This document shows positions 9,058 through 20,667 of a DNA stretch of 64,000 bases, in pieces. The DNA is from Arion vulgaris. Taxonomy: Eukaryota > Mollusca > Gastropoda > Stylommatophora > Arionidae. The position numbers and the translations under genes were made by a program. Each line of letters opens with the position of its first letter. Positions within the stretch are counted from its first letter, which is position 1. A model generated the notes under the pieces. It was not told the origin of the DNA. It ran no database searches and worked only from the letters and a program-made list of their open reading frames with translations. Location: contig CM036754.1 in assembly GCA_020796225.1 (NCBI GenBank), forward strand, positions 14,089,867-14,153,866. Direction: 5' to 3'.

Positions 9058-10900
9058 CTGAAAGAGATAATTTAGTACAGCCGTAAGTTAACCTGTTGGT
9101 GTTATCTATCTTAGATATTAAGTTTATACATGTTACATAGGTGTTACAAAAAGTTCTACGGTTAGAACATCCTGGACAAAAAAAGAGAAAAAAACAAAGA
9201 CATCCTACAAGACCTGCATACAGAGGAGCATTGGCTCATAAATAACATCATGTCCCAGAAGATTACATTTTCTGGCCATGTTAAACGTTACAGTGGTTTG
9301 GAGAGAACAGTAATGGAAGGCTTGGTGCCTGGAGTACGAGGCAGGGAATGACCAATACAAAGGTTGCAGCAAGACATCAAAGAAATTTTGAACATGGTGG
9401 TGGAGGAGGTGGAGAACTTGCTAGAGACAGATTTTTTCAGGCGGGCTGTGATGAAATTGATGTTCCATCAAGGGACATGCTACTACTCATGTTACAAATC
9501 AATACTCTATTCCTGTGATGCCTATGACTTGCCAACTTACTGCTCAAATTTATTCATGAATATATACAATGTGTTAGTTATACAAGGTTGAAGAGACTAG
9601 CAGACACTTCATGTTCTTGTTGCTGCTTGGTCACATAAATAGGTGCTATGTACATCTGTGAGAATCACGTTAGTTTAGTACAATGCGGCCCAATATTTTA
9701 TATATTTGGGGCACATATGACTATGGTTGTGGATGCGTAGACACCATGTGATGATTGCAATACTACTACTAGTAATAATAACAATAGTAATATTTAATAT
9801 GCCAATGCTTTCTCCAATGAAAAAGCAAAAGAGTGGAGTCAGGGGACAGTATGCCTGTGTGTTGCCTGGGCTCACAAGGGGAGCAAAAAAATAGTAACAC
9901 TGCGACCTACAAGGCATGTCATAAGAGGTGACTGAGGTAGGGACCTAGGAAGCTACCCAAGTAAATAAAAAGCATCGCAGAAATCAGATGTGCTTACTTG
10001 TAGGCCCATAACTGGCATAACGTACAATCGCTCTTGGACTCAGATCACATACAAATCACAAAGGGTGGTTAATAAGTGGTCAATATGGAGCGTTCGAAGA
10101 AGAATGTGGCAGTAGAATGGTTACAAAATAAAACAATGTTGCAAAAGCGAGAAGATTGTGTTTATGGAAAGGCTGAAAATAGCATTTTCTTTCAATCTCA
10201 TTAATGTTAAAACAGGCAGAATAATATAAGGCGTCAAGAATGTACGGTGACACATGCACGGTGCATACTTGAACAGTGCTGGTCAGGTATCGCGAGAGAG
10301 AACAGTGCTGGTCTAGTGGTTTGTACACTTGCTTTGTAGGTAAATGATCTTATAATAAAATTCATATTGAAAAATTGAAAGTATAATTTTTGTCAGATCA
10401 TATGACTCTCAGGCAGACCACCTTGAATGTGTACCACAGAAACACTGAGTAGTAACGGCAGTCAATGTAATCTTGACCACATCACCCATTGTGTGCCGTT
10501 GGTAGAAAAAAATACAGGGCTAACACTGTTTTGACCAATATACAAGGTATGAAAACATATTTACATATACATTTACATCTGCCAAGTGCTGTGTGTTACT
10601 ACAACTTCTGCTTGCCCACTATATTGTGTGCTACTATGTATGTATAGTAACATTGCAAAAATAATGAGACATGGTAGTGTTACAAACAATGAGACATTGA
10701 AATGTTACAAAAATAATGAGAAATGGTAGTGTTACAAACAATGAGACTGAAATGTTACAAACATAATAGTCTACCTTAGTATAGTGTTTATCCATGAGCC
10801 GTGAGCCAAGAGCGTCGCCAATTCCTGCCAGTTCCGTAACATCCTTCTCTCCCATTGGCTCAGACACAAAGTTCCGATGTTTCTGTGATGTAACAGACAT
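8911..10900 (-). CDS. BANF1: Barrier-to-autointegration factor (BAF), two coding exons
   Basis: BAF is a small dimeric protein that bridges double-stranded DNA, binds LEM-domain proteins at the nuclear envelope, and acts in nuclear reassembly and in restraining foreign DNA. Exons 10775-10900 and 8911-9057 join in phase 0 into a 90-residue protein; the usual length is 89-90. Diagnostic stretches are [26 protein letters not shown] (the helix-hairpin-helix DNA-binding motif), [15 protein letters not shown] and the C-terminal [10 protein letters not shown]. The start ATG (10898-10900) lies 11 bases after an acceptor CTTCTTAG, so a non-coding 5' exon lies upstream, possibly at 13.63-13.74 kb. The coding intron (9058-10774) holds LINE-C, SINE-B and SINE-C pieces. 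The gene looks intact: no stop, and both exons are conserved. Confidence 0.95.
9135..9500 (+). mobile_element. LINE-C tail, copy 1
   Basis: Degenerate post-RT LINE tail. The fragments [34 protein letters not shown] and QQDIKEIL match the copy at 17.65 kb. Stops and shifts break it. It lies in the BANF1 intron, antisense to the gene. Confidence 0.7.
9854..10100 (-). mobile_element. SINE-B copy 2
   Basis: Reverse-orientation copy, running from GTGTTGCCTGGGCTCACAAG to TATGGAGCGTTCGAAG. It includes the GGCATGTCATAAGAGGTGAC core. Confidence 0.85.
10307..10550 (+). mobile_element. SINE-C copy 1
   Basis: The tRNA-like head CTAGTGGTTTGTACACTTGC is followed by a degenerate B-box and the shared body (TGACTCTCAGG, ACCACATCACCCATTGTGTG, AAATACAGGGCTAACAC). 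Five further copies lie in the window. Confidence 0.7.
10775..10900 (-). CDS. BANF1: BANF1 coding exon 1
   Basis: Starts at ATG 10900-10898 and encodes [20 protein letters not shown] through MDKHYTK (42 residues). Donor ACTAAG|GTAGAC. An in-frame GTG lies upstream, but the ATG with TTGGA before it is the natural start. Confidence 0.95.
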
Positions 10901-11029
10901 TCCAAGATGCACTAAGAAGACAAAGTGTATCCATGTTTAGAAATCATATACAACAAATCAAAAGTCAGCCAAGTCATGTTGAATCTTTATAAAATAAAAT
11001 TGGGGAAATATATTCACATTTATTCTTTT

Positions 11030-11375
11030 CTTGAATCCTGTTTTCCTGCACACCGTTAGGATTAGATGAGAATACTAGAATGGGCTTTGGTGTGAGCTTC
11101 ATAAATAGTGTTTTTCACCATTCTGTTATTTCTGAGGTCCACCTTTTGAGAGGACAGCCTTTTGCTTGTATCCACTGTATCAAAGTAGCATTACTCTTTG
11201 AGGCGCGCTGTCTGTTGGTAATCTACTTATGTGGCGAATCATTTAATTTTTGTTTCTTGATGAAATTCAGTACTGATGTTGTATCCACTTTTTTTTTATT
11301 GATGTCTTTATTTCTAAACTGGTCTCGTCTTGATACTCCCAGCATTTTGCGTAGACACTTCATCTCTGTTGTGAT
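11030..11375 (-). mobile_element. LINE-D tail, copy 1
   Basis: The minus strand encodes KCLRKMLGVSRRDQFRNKDI and TTSVLNFIKKQK, then a broken basic tail. This is the post-RT segment seen more completely at 14.4-14.8 kb. Confidence 0.75.
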
Positions 11376-11499
11376 ATGTATGTTGTATATTCCAATTTTG
11401 AAGCTGAAATGTATGTGATATAAGCAGCTTTGTACTGTCTGGCGATCATTTTTTAATGTCTTTCCATCAAATCTCCAAAACATAATTATTTTTGCAGAT

Positions 11500-12145
11500 T
11501 CAAGCTCTAGAAGATAGTGGACATTGCAAATGTTTATTTTTCCAACTAGCCCTAGATATTAACAAGTTGGTTACATCAAATGATATCAAAATAACTATGT
11601 ATCTCTGGACGTTGAAATAAACCAGAAAATAACAAAGCAGACAAGTTAGCTAAGAAGGATCAAACAAAAAATAACCATTCACAGCAAACAACTCTCCCCA
11701 CAGTCAAAAAATTCTTTAAAAGTTTATTGTGTGTTTTGTATTTCTGCTATCATCTTCACTGTTTAACATAAATATTAGGGAATGCTAACCCGAAACAAAT
11801 GCTTGCAGAAAGCGGATGCACCAGGCCGTAAGGCGCACAACATGGTGAAATGACCCCTCACAATGAAGAATGGGATAATGGATTCTACGGTCGTCAATCT
11901 GCCCTGGAGATTTAGCCACGCAGTAAGAATGTCAGACCTACCATCACAAGGGTGGCCAAAACTTACTGCGGGAAGAGGTTGGCCCAACAGGAAGCAGAAA
12001 TCATAGGAATTATATCCTACAGAACTGCCCCCAGTATGCAGACTTGAGTAGAAAGAGGTGGCCCACTTACACTAGCGTCCAAGACAAACAGTATGGTGTG
12101 GCTGATAATCTGAGGCAGATTAAAGAATCCGAAATTCCAATCTAG
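11500..12145 (+). pseudogene. Decayed LINE 3' end with RNase H and C-terminal zinc motif
   Basis: Fragments on + include ENNKADKLAKKDQTKNN (the RNase H N..AD.LAK motif) and, after a gap, NYILQNCPQYADLSRKRWPT with a preceding TCG, resembling the C-terminal Cys-rich end of RNase H-bearing LINEs of the I/Nimb type. Several stops and shifts break the frame. Confidence 0.6.
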
Positions 12146-13629
12146 TGAGAATGCAGAAGAAGAAGATAAATATAAACTTGTATCATTTATTGCTGTTATG
12201 TTGACAGAGAAATAAGCATTACAGATTACTCACATAATTTCACTCTAAAAGTAAAGTTGGATAGTCTTCAAAATATGAAAAGTTCTAGGCACATAATTTG
12301 TGTAAACAGTTTCAGAACTAGTTTGATAAGTACAGGTTTCAGGAATGTTTGTTATGATGATGTTATATGTTGATAACGAAGATTAAAGTAAATCGTATTG
12401 TTCTTTGTTGGATGAAGATAATGTCATGAAGCTGGAAAAAGAAGGAATTGAAAGTAGCAGAAGTAGAAAGGGGTACAGGTGAGAATAAATGTATTTGTAT
12501 AACCAGGGAGTCATGGGAACCATTAGCATGAATATAAGTCACAATAAGCTGAATGATACTGAGCACCTATTGGTGTGGGTCCACAGATCTGCTTTGTTAA
12601 CCAACAACCCATGAGAATGTCCATACAAAATGAATGGGATCAATAGGAAAATAAGTACTACAGTCAGTTTTACTTGGCAAGGACACAAGAAAATCAAAGT
12701 AAACAACCCATCCTTTACATATGCCATCCATCAGATTTAGGGTAAACAAGATAATGATTAATAATCATAAACAATAACAAAAAAGTGAAAATAAAAATGC
12801 ATACTTAAACTAACCATAAACCTTTGGGATGTAGACAAAAATGGAAGCCATTTAGAACAAAAATATTATAACTTAGTGTAACAAATTGAATTAGAATATG
12901 CTCTAGAAATACACTATCTCTCAAATCTCTGACTATACACTTATACACAGTAATTGTAATGAGTAACAACAGTAACAGCAATGAACTTTAAAACAGTTAT
13001 CACAATCATGTATGGTGAATAATTCATAATGATAATGAATGTTGTGGACGACTAATAATAGATAGCATAATTAAGAATGCACCAAAAAACACAATCTATT
13101 ATGAGGGATAAGGTTAACAACCAATCAAGGACTAGCCACTAGCCCTGATAGTATTATGAATGTATACTATAACTATACCCTCCAGTCGTACACTGATTTA
13201 CTCTGAACCAACCAGACTCGACTTACTTACTACTTAGCCTTACATCTTTCTTAGTCTTACATTATTATAATTTAATAATTACTATTTATTTTATATCTCA
13301 GTATCATTGATTTCATTGCAACATATCACAACAAAGTAGTACGGTAAATAGTATAGTTGTAGTATAAGAATACACCGTATACTCTCACTCGCTCTGGTAT
13401 AGGACGATATTAATGATTGACATGTCCGATTGTCCGAGCACCTATGGTCGGTCATGGACCCGGAGTGCTATGATTAATGATTGATTAAAGATAGGCAACC
13501 CACATATAAGATCAATCGGTAATATCATGATTATGAATCTGAGAATTACATAATGAATCAACTAACATAAGATGAAAATAGGTCTTAGTTTTCGATCATA
13601 TGTGATTGAAGCATGTTGATAAAACATAC
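12146..13629. other. No gene recognised
   Basis: AT-rich sequence with short open frames only and no repeat family I could match. It probably includes the BANF1 5' UTR intron. Confidence 0.5.
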
Positions 13630-13745
13630 CTGAACCGTAAATGTTTATAGTTTAATAGAGCTTGAGTAAACTTGATAAGAACTTTCCAGTTCCGCACGTC
13701 GTAATGTTATAGGTTAGTGGTCAATCTACTTCCGGTATGACTAGA
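13630..13745 (-). promoter_or_regulatory. BANF1: Candidate BANF1 promoter and non-coding first exon
   Basis: On the minus strand a strong donor CAG|GTATGT (13630/13629) follows about 100 bases without an ATG. A perfect ETS/GABP-type site ACCGGAAGT (13736-13728) lies just upstream. Splicing to the acceptor at 10912-10914 would give a short 5' UTR. Inference only; no transcript evidence. Confidence 0.35.
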
Positions 13746-14402
13746 AGTAAACAATACTGAAATATTCTAGATACTTCGAAGTGTTAAGTGTATGTGCTAG
13801 TCTTCGAAGCAACGAGTTAACAGTAGCAAAAAAACATTGAAGCAACACCCTTATAAATCATTATAACAAAACAGAGATTTTTGTTAATGCAATACGGAGT
13901 GGGCTTTAGATATCAATAATATTTCTTCTACGGCTACTGTGCCCTTGTGGGGTCGGAGAGAAGTATAGGGGGCGGGGTGTATATCCTAACGCACTACGTA
14001 GATTAGAGATTTTATTTTGTCAACACGTTTGGCAGATGTTGTGCTTTTTCTGCAAACAACAAACTTCTTAAGCATATCTTAACAAATGACATCTTGCATT
14101 AAGTTTCCACCTCCATTGCACCCTGGACATGATCATGTTCATCATAGGTGATCCTATCTTCTTCGCGATATCTCCAACAGCGTCCAGTGATTAAATGTAA
14201 AAGTTCGATGTTGATTACTGAGCCTAATCATATACATGTTGTGCTGTTCTTTTCTGGCCACTTCAATCCAATTCTTACAATCTAGCAGTTGGCGTGGGTT
14301 GGTTTAGATTCGTTTTTCCCAACGTGGGGCCCACACTCCACAAGGGGCATTTTCATTATTAATGAGGCAATTGGACTCGTTCAGAGGTTAACTAATGTTC
14401 AT

Positions 14403-14790
14403 CTTTCTTTCTTTCTTTCTCGAATCCTGTATGCCTCACAGCGTCAGGTCAGGAAGAGATTTCTAAAACGGGCCCTAGTATGCGCTTCGTAGATAGTCTC
14501 TTTCGTCGCCTCTGTTATCTCTGAGGTCCATCTTTTGCGTGGCCGGCCTTTTGCTTTGTACCCATTGTATCGGAGCAGCATTGCTCTTTGGGGTGCACTG
14601 TCTGATGGTAATCTGCTTACGTGACCGAACCATTTAATTTGTTGTTTCTTGATGAAGTCTAGTACTGATGTTGTACTCACTTTTTTCCTGATGTCTTCAT
14701 TTCTCAACCGGTCTCTTCTTGTTACACCCAGCATTCTGCGTAGACACTTCATGATGTTGCAAAACCGATATATCGGCTGTTGGATGTATG
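14403..14790 (-). mobile_element. LINE-D tail, copy 2 (best preserved)
   Basis: An uninterrupted minus-strand stretch encodes MKCLRRMLGVTRRDRLRNED, then TSVLDFIKKQQIKWFGHVSR and KAKGRPRKRWTSEITEA. This is the C-terminal domain that follows RT in RTE-like elements. The 5' part is missing. Copies 1, 3 and 4 lie in the same orientation at 11.0, 37.2 and 55.1 kb. Confidence 0.85.
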
Positions 14791-15675
14791 TTGACAAAAA
14801 CGAAAGATGCTTCACAATCACGTTACTGAAGTTTAAAAAATCTTCAGGAAACAGAAAGTACTGATATATATGTACATTTCTACCTCCTTTTAACAAATAT
14901 TTGAAAGCGGGAAAGCGTGTGTTATTGTGTTAAAATAGTCCAAAAAAATTGTATACGATAATGTGTCCGACATTTGCCAACCTTGTCATGAAAACCAAAA
15001 TGAGTTTATACAGTGCAATCTTGAATATTGCTAGATCAAATTATAACTTGTGATAGTAATGAAGAAGATTTAATTGATGGCGACATTTTATTGTGTATGG
15101 AATACAGAATCATGTGAGTATAGAAAGTTGTAACTATTTGTTTATTTCATTATTTCACTAAGATGGTCGACAGAACGGATGGCACAGTGACAGGCCACAC
15201 ATACAGCCACTTGAAGTTCTGCTGCCTTAACCTTATCATAATTTGTCTAGGCGAATTCTCCCCTTGAAGTGTATTCTGTTCTGCTGATGGAGCCCTCTGT
15301 CTGTGTTTTCTGACTTTTCATGTGCAGCGAGGCTACAGGCTTTATGCACAACGGTACAATGGCATCATTTACAGAACGCATTTTGTGATCAATCAGATCT
15401 TTTCACCCATACAAAAGCATTTTTCAAATTGGTATTATATTTACGACTACTGTCATAAGATTGTTTACATTTTTTTTGTCGCCATAGTTAGATTCCTTGC
15501 GAAATTGCACACGAATAAAAACAGATAACAGGACTGCAGTGCATAATCCGTGGCGGGAAAAAGAGCAAAGCCGGAAGTGATGTAACTTTCCATAATCTTT
15601 CATTTTTATTAGTACTAAACATATTTTTTTACAATACCAACCAAGACCAATTAAAAACCTATATTAAGTATATTT
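14791..15675. other. No gene recognised
   Basis: AT-rich. At 15076 an ATG opens MATFYCVWNTES directly before a GTGAGT donor, which could be a first exon, but nothing downstream confirms it. Confidence 0.4.
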
Positions 15676-15735
15676 AACTAATTTGCTCTTAAGAATTATA
15701 CAAATAGGGAAGACTGCAGTAAAACTTGGTAAATA

Positions 15736-16634
15736 GTGAAACATGTACAAACAAAGCACTATAGTTTTACAAAATACATAAACAGTGACGATAAACAGCA
15801 ACGTTTCGACCAACAAGGCCTTTATCAAGCAAACGAACAAACAGGAGTGACAAATTAAAATGAAACACAAATGGACGACCAAATACCAACGTATCTAAGG
15901 AAAATCTGGAATAAAAACGAATAACGAAATAAATGTAACACAAAAACACACATAAAAACTAGAAATAGAACGGAAAAGAAACAATGAAACATCTAGTAAA
16001 TATATAACTTGAATACATGCAACATATACCCATATAGATTATAAAGCATGGGAAGAGAAAGTACTAAGAAGCATAAGAATGTAATACATGCAACATATAC
16101 CCATAGAGATTACAAAGCCATCCGATCATGTTCCTCTGATGATCGTAGTCGATTTGCTCTGGAGAATCGGTTGATTTCTTTGTATGGTACCTTGCGACCA
16201 CGCGGGCTCAACGCATTACATTCTTATGCTTCTTAGTACTTTCTCTTCCCATGCTTGTAATCTCTATGGGTATATGTTGCATGTATTACATTCTTATGCT
16301 TCTTAGTACTTTCTCTTCCCATGCTTTATAATCTATATGGGTATATGTTGCATGTATTCAAGTTATATATTTACTAGATGTTTCATTGTTTCTTTTCCGT
16401 TCTATTTCTAGTTTTTATGTGTGTTTTTGTGTTACATTTATTTCGTTATTCGTTTTTATTCCAGATTTTCCTTAGATACGTTGGTATTTGGTCGTCCATT
16501 TGTGTTTCATTTTAATTTGTCACTCCTGTTTGTTCGTTTGCTTGATAAAGGCCTTGTTGGTCGAAACGTTCTGTTTATCGTCACTGTTTATGTATTTTGT
16601 AAAACTATAGTACTTTGTTTGTACATGTTTCACT
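15736..16634 (+). mobile_element. Penelope-like element remnant with inverted pseudo-LTRs
   Basis: Two near-perfect inverted arms of about 381 bp (15736-16116 and 16254-16634) flank a short coding stub. The stub (to the stop at 16234-16236) reads SRFALENRLISLYGTLRPRG then LNALHSY, which matches the C-terminal end of the GIY-YIG endonuclease of Penelope-like elements. An inverted 5' piece, a truncated ORF end and a full 3' terminal repeat are typical of that class. Each arm contains CTTGATAAAGGCCTTGTTGG then TCGAAACGTT, resembling the core of the hammerhead ribozymes known in Penelope pseudo-LTRs. The right end carries an additional tandem copy of a 71-bp segment starting ATTACATTCTTATGC. RT is absent. 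Confidence 0.7.
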
Positions 16635-16649
16635 AAGAATTATACACAT

Positions 16650-17080
16650 TTTTAGAAAAAAGTTTGCATATGAAAAAAAGCCAAACACGTTTTTTTAATC
16701 CAACCACTTTAAAAAAAGACACATTTCTCGTTTCTGGCTTTAAAAAAGCCAACTTGGCAATCCTGCACTGGATTACTTACCCTCTCAGAATCACGGGACA
16801 GTTGGCTAAGGTTGACTTGAGATCACTTAGTTCTGTGTTCCTTTCAGATTTCATTGCTGAGATAGCAGACAATGCGTCTGTCAAAAGCACTATTTTTCCA
16901 TGTATTTGGTTCACATGTTGTAGTGCCATTTTTGCAGCTGCACTGAGGGCCTCTATCTCAGTCCTAAAATTGATTGAGAACTTGCCAGTACAAATATTTA
17001 TTGACAACGAGTCGCCAACACAAGAAACGACACTGGAATTGTTCGAATCAGGCAAGGAGAAAAGTGAACAACCAAATTTA
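16650..17080 (-). mobile_element. LINE RNase H domain fragment
   Basis: The minus strand encodes TGKFSINFRTEIEALSAAAK, then GKIVLLTDALSAISAM, the central RNase H pattern with the conserved Glu (TEIEAL) and Asp (LLTDALSA). It reads about 90 residues open. It abuts the Penelope-like element and has no RT, so it is a fragment of an RNase H-bearing LINE. Confidence 0.7.
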
Positions 17081-17283
17081 TCAACAATAATATGAGCAGG
17101 AAGATTAGATACAGAAACATGTCAGTCTATAGAACAAATAATCAAAGAGATGCACTTAGAAAATACACAGCAAACAACACAAAATTATACTTTTATGGAA
17201 TGAATCATGTCTACGCACATTTTTCCGGGAGGGGGTTCGGTGAAAACAAAATAAATGTTAATTTATAGTTTACTATGACGAAC

Positions 17284-17621
17284 GTGGGACTGCCTAGAGT
17301 AGTTGATAGTAGCTCGGCCTGCTAGCTGTGAGACGCCTCATAGCTCGGGTTCGAACCTACTGTCCGGCATTTGTTCGAGTCCCATGGTCTTACTCAGGAC
17401 GATAACGTGAGTACCTCTGAAGTCGGAGAAAATCTGCCTGTATGGCGAGGGAATACTAATTACGAGTACATTGAGCACACGGCTGCCAGTGTAAGTAATT
17501 TACAATGTGCACGCTGCTGCCATTGTAAGAAATTGGAAAAACAGATTTTCACGCAAAAATCAATTTCAGAGATGGAACTTCGTCTGAGTTGAAAGCGGAC
17601 GAAAAAAAAAAAAAACAAACA
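17284..17621 (+). mobile_element. SINE-A copy 1 (tRNA-derived)
   Basis: The head carries a tRNA-like A-box region and a perfect B-box GGTTCGAACC. The body ends in a poly(A) run. Target-site duplications ACTATGACGAAC flank it at 17272-17283 and 17622-17633. It is nearly identical to the copy at 19.5 kb, so this family was active recently. Confidence 0.92.
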
Positions 17622-17639
17622 ACTATGACGAACAGTAAA

Positions 17640-18000
17640 GAATAAAATTGAAGCGATTGAAACAAGGTGTTACAGAAAAGTTCTTAGAACACCCTGGACA
17701 GAGAAGAGAAAAAACAAATACATCCTACAAGACATGCATATCAAGGAGAATTGGCTTATAAATAGCATCATGTCCTGGAAGATTGCCACGTTAAACGACG
17801 CTGCGGTTTGGAGAGAACGGTAGTAGTAGGCATGGTTCCTGAAGTACGTAGTAGGGGACGACCAAGACGAAGGTGGCAGCAGGACATCAAAGAAACCTTG
17901 AACATGACGCTGGAAGAGGCGGGAGAATCTGCTAAAGACAGTTTTTCAGACGGGCTGGGATGAAAGTGACGTTCTGCAAGATATATGCTACTACATGTAC
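17640..18000 (+). mobile_element. LINE-C tail, copy 2
   Basis: Encodes EAIETRCYRKVLRTPWTEKR, DMHIKENWLINSIMSWKI, then after shifts GRPRRRWQQDIKETLNM. This matches the copy at 9.1 kb and preserves the post-RT basic motif better. Confidence 0.75.
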
Positions 18001-18630
18001 TATGTGTTTACTATGCGCAGAAATGGAGAAGGCCATATTATGATCAGATTTCGAGCTTCATGTATAGAAATATGAAGTGATGAACAGTTTTGTGTTGCTA
18101 CATTAGCGACGGCCATATGCATTTTATGCGGTGCAGGTTTCTTTTGTGGCGGTACGCGGCTGTTTCATTCTGGAATTAGTTCACACAGGAAACATTTCAC
18201 AGTTGTTAGCATTTCGTGTGATTTTCATTGGCACAGGAACGGAGCAATTATGGGGTGACCAGTTGCAGTGAAGTTGGAACCGTATTTATGAACTATGAAC
18301 TTCTTATAAATGTTGAATTGTTTAAACCGTAACTAGCTAGCAACAGTCAATCGCAGTATTTTATCAAAGCGTCATTTCCATTGGAGTGAGGGAGAGGGCG
18401 TGTGGCTTGCATATGGGCGCCAATGATAAGAATGAGTCACGTCATTTATTGAACAACACAAATTTGTAACTTTTTAACAGGGACAGGATACAGTGCCGTA
18501 TGCTAGGACTCTTGAGGAGCTCTTAAAACGTTTGGGATGGGGGCGGGTGGGTGTTTTATAAAGGGAGAAAAATAACTTGTCAAAGGCCAGATTCTTCTTC
18601 TTTCTCTCTTCTTCTTCTTTCTCTCGTCTT
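18001..18630. other. No gene recognised
   Basis: Mixed sequence with a G-rich stretch and CTTCTTCTTTCTCT runs near 18595-18635. No coding or family match. Confidence 0.4.
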
Positions 18631-18633
18631 CTT

Positions 18634-18880
18634 CGAACGCTCCATATCGAATATTTGTTAAATCACTCGTTGTGATCTGTATGTAATCTGAGCCTAAGAG
18701 CGATTATACGTTGTGCCAGTTATCGCCTACAGGTAGGCCAGCACATCCGATTTCTGCAAAGCTTTTTATTTACTAAGGTAGCTTTCCTAGGCCCCTACCT
18801 TAGTCGCCTCTTACGACATGCCTTGTAGGTCGCAGTTTTACTATTCTTTGCTCCCCTTGCGAGCTCCGGCAACATACAGG
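18634..18880 (+). mobile_element. SINE-B copy 3
   Basis: A well-preserved copy from CGAACGCTCCATAT to CCGGCAACATACAGG, including TTAAATCACTCGTTGTGATC and ACAGGTAGGCCAGCACATCC. Confidence 0.88.
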
Positions 18881-18909
18881 CTGAAGGCCAGATTGAAAAC
18901 TCATGATTA

Positions 18910-19022
18910 TGTTTTAATATTTGCCGAGGGGATGGTCTAACAAAAAACCAAGTCACTAGCCATGGGGATGTAGGGGAGGGGATGGTCTGACAAAAACCAA
19001 GTCACTAGCCATGGGCATAGGG
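18910..19022. repeat. About 55-bp tandem duplication
   Basis: GGGATGGTCT(A/G)ACAAAAA and CCAAGTCACTAGCCATGGG occur twice in a row. Confidence 0.85.
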
Positions 19023-19266
19023 GAGGGACTGAGCTTCTCTGTTGTAAACAACTACACAGTATGCAACACTTTGTCGACAAGCACACACAGTACACTCAGC
19101 AATGAACACATAATATCACTGCGCTGTTTGCTAATCTGTGTGCCTAATATCACCAGACGATTAATCATAGACACTGTACATGTAACCTTCGATAACCTTA
19201 CTATGTGTTCACTTCTAGACTTGTACTTTCAGACAAATGTTACAATCAGCTTTAAATGTCTGACAC

Positions 19267-19477
19267 ATTGCCCGCCTGCCCAGCGTGTGTGTGGGGCGTT
19301 GGACGATGTGTGACAAGCCCCCTGTGAGTGCGGTTCAATTCCGCGGGATGGCAGAAAAGCCACAGGTTCCCCAGATTTACGGTGTACGTGACACCGAACC
19401 GAAGGGTTACGATGTCCATTGCACCGAGCCGAAGAACTGAGAGCTCAAGTGCTTCTGGATCGAAAAAAAAAAGTTCG
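19267..19477 (+). mobile_element. SINE-D copy 2
   Basis: The tRNA-like head is GCCCGCCTGCCCAGCGTG, with B-box-like GGTTCAATTCC, the shared body CCAGATTTACGGTGTACGTG and CACCGAGCCGAA, and a poly(A) tail. Confidence 0.85.
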
Positions 19478-19507
19478 ACACTGTATAGTGTTATAACTTC
19501 AATTATA

Positions 19508-19868
19508 TCAAGGGGACTGCCTAGAGTAGTTGATAGTAGCTCGGCCTAGAGTAGTTGATAGTAGCTCGGCCTGCTAGCTGTGAGACGCCTCATAGCTCGG
19601 GTTCAAACCTACTGTCCGGCATTTGTTCGAGTCCCCTGGTCTTACTCAGGACGATAACGTGAGTACCTCTGAAGTCGGAGAAAATCTGCCTGTATGGCGA
19701 GGGAATACCAATTACGAGTACATTGAGCACACGGCTGCCAGTGTAAAGTAATTTACAATGTGCACGCTGCTGCCATTGTAAGAAATTGGAAAACAGATTT
19801 TCACGCAAAAATCAGTTTCAGAGATGGAACTTCGTCTGAGTTGAAAGCGGACGGAAAAAAAAAAAAAA
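19508..19868 (+). mobile_element. SINE-A copy 2 with duplicated 5' end
   Basis: Nearly identical to copy 1 but with the first about 28 bases (TAGAGTAGTTGATAGTAGCT plus CGGCC) repeated at the head. The perfect target-site duplication AACTTCAATTATA lies at 19495-19507 and 19869-19881. Confidence 0.92.
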
Positions 19869-20151
19869 AACTTCAATTATAATTCGTAAAGAATGTGTAC
19901 ACAGATCAGAATACTATATAACATTTAATATATTAGTAAATTGTTGTTTCAATTAAGTGTTAATAATGTAGCACAGTACTGACATTTATAGAACTAGATG
20001 TTTCTGTAACAAAATTAAATCTATAGATTTATGCTGTTAGCCTGATAACACAGCTGTGCCGATGACATATGGGACTATTGTTCATTATGATACCAATTAT
20101 GTGACTGGCAAGATTTAATGAACACACAGCCCCCATTTATAGTACAACACC

Positions 20152-20400
20152 CGCCCGAGTGGTTACCGGGGCCCAAATTTGGGATGTAAAGAATAGAACC
20201 ACTGTTACCTGCCATGCATGCCGTAAGAGGCGCTAAGGAGGTTTGGCTGAAATCGGATGCATGTGTCCTAAACGTGTAGAACTCTATGCGTTTAGGGGCC
20301 TACCAAACCAATGTGCAACGTATACACGTTCTTGGCAAAGATCAAACATATCACAAAGAGTGATTAAAATTGGTTGTAAAGAACGAACGCAAAGAAGAAG
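20152..20400 (+). mobile_element. SINE-B' copy 2
   Basis: Starts CCCGAGTGGTTACCGGGGCC and ends with the same ATCACAAAGAGTGATT tail and GGTTGTAAAGAAC as the copy at 3.3 kb. The two are about 93% alike by eye. Confidence 0.88.
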
Positions 20401-20667
20401 ATCATAGACACTTCCGCATGTAGGACAGACGCAGCTACAGAGTTATAGGCCTACTGTAGCATGATATCATATCTTATTTGCCATACAAGAAGCCGTCATA
20501 GCTGACATGTCCGTTATCTGTAGCATAATAACTAAATGACGAATGTCAAGAGGTGTTATCTAATATATATTATGTTATTACACTCGACACACACTATGCT
20601 CATCCCAACAAGAGTTGTTTAGTTTTTGGTTTTTTAAATATAGCAATACACAATTCACAGAGTTAGA

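Noticed and set aside
14444..14896. 150-codon minus frame as a host gene
   Set aside because: It matches the post-RT tail of LINE-D, present in four decayed copies.
15076..15112. First coding exon MATFYCVWNTES with a GTGAGT donor, possibly of CSKMT
   Set aside because: The phase would fit exon 32042, but the intron would be 17 kb and span another candidate gene. The peptide is not like a mitochondrial targeting sequence.
19011..19313. 100-codon + frame
   Set aside because: No recognisable motif, and it runs into SINE-D copy 2.
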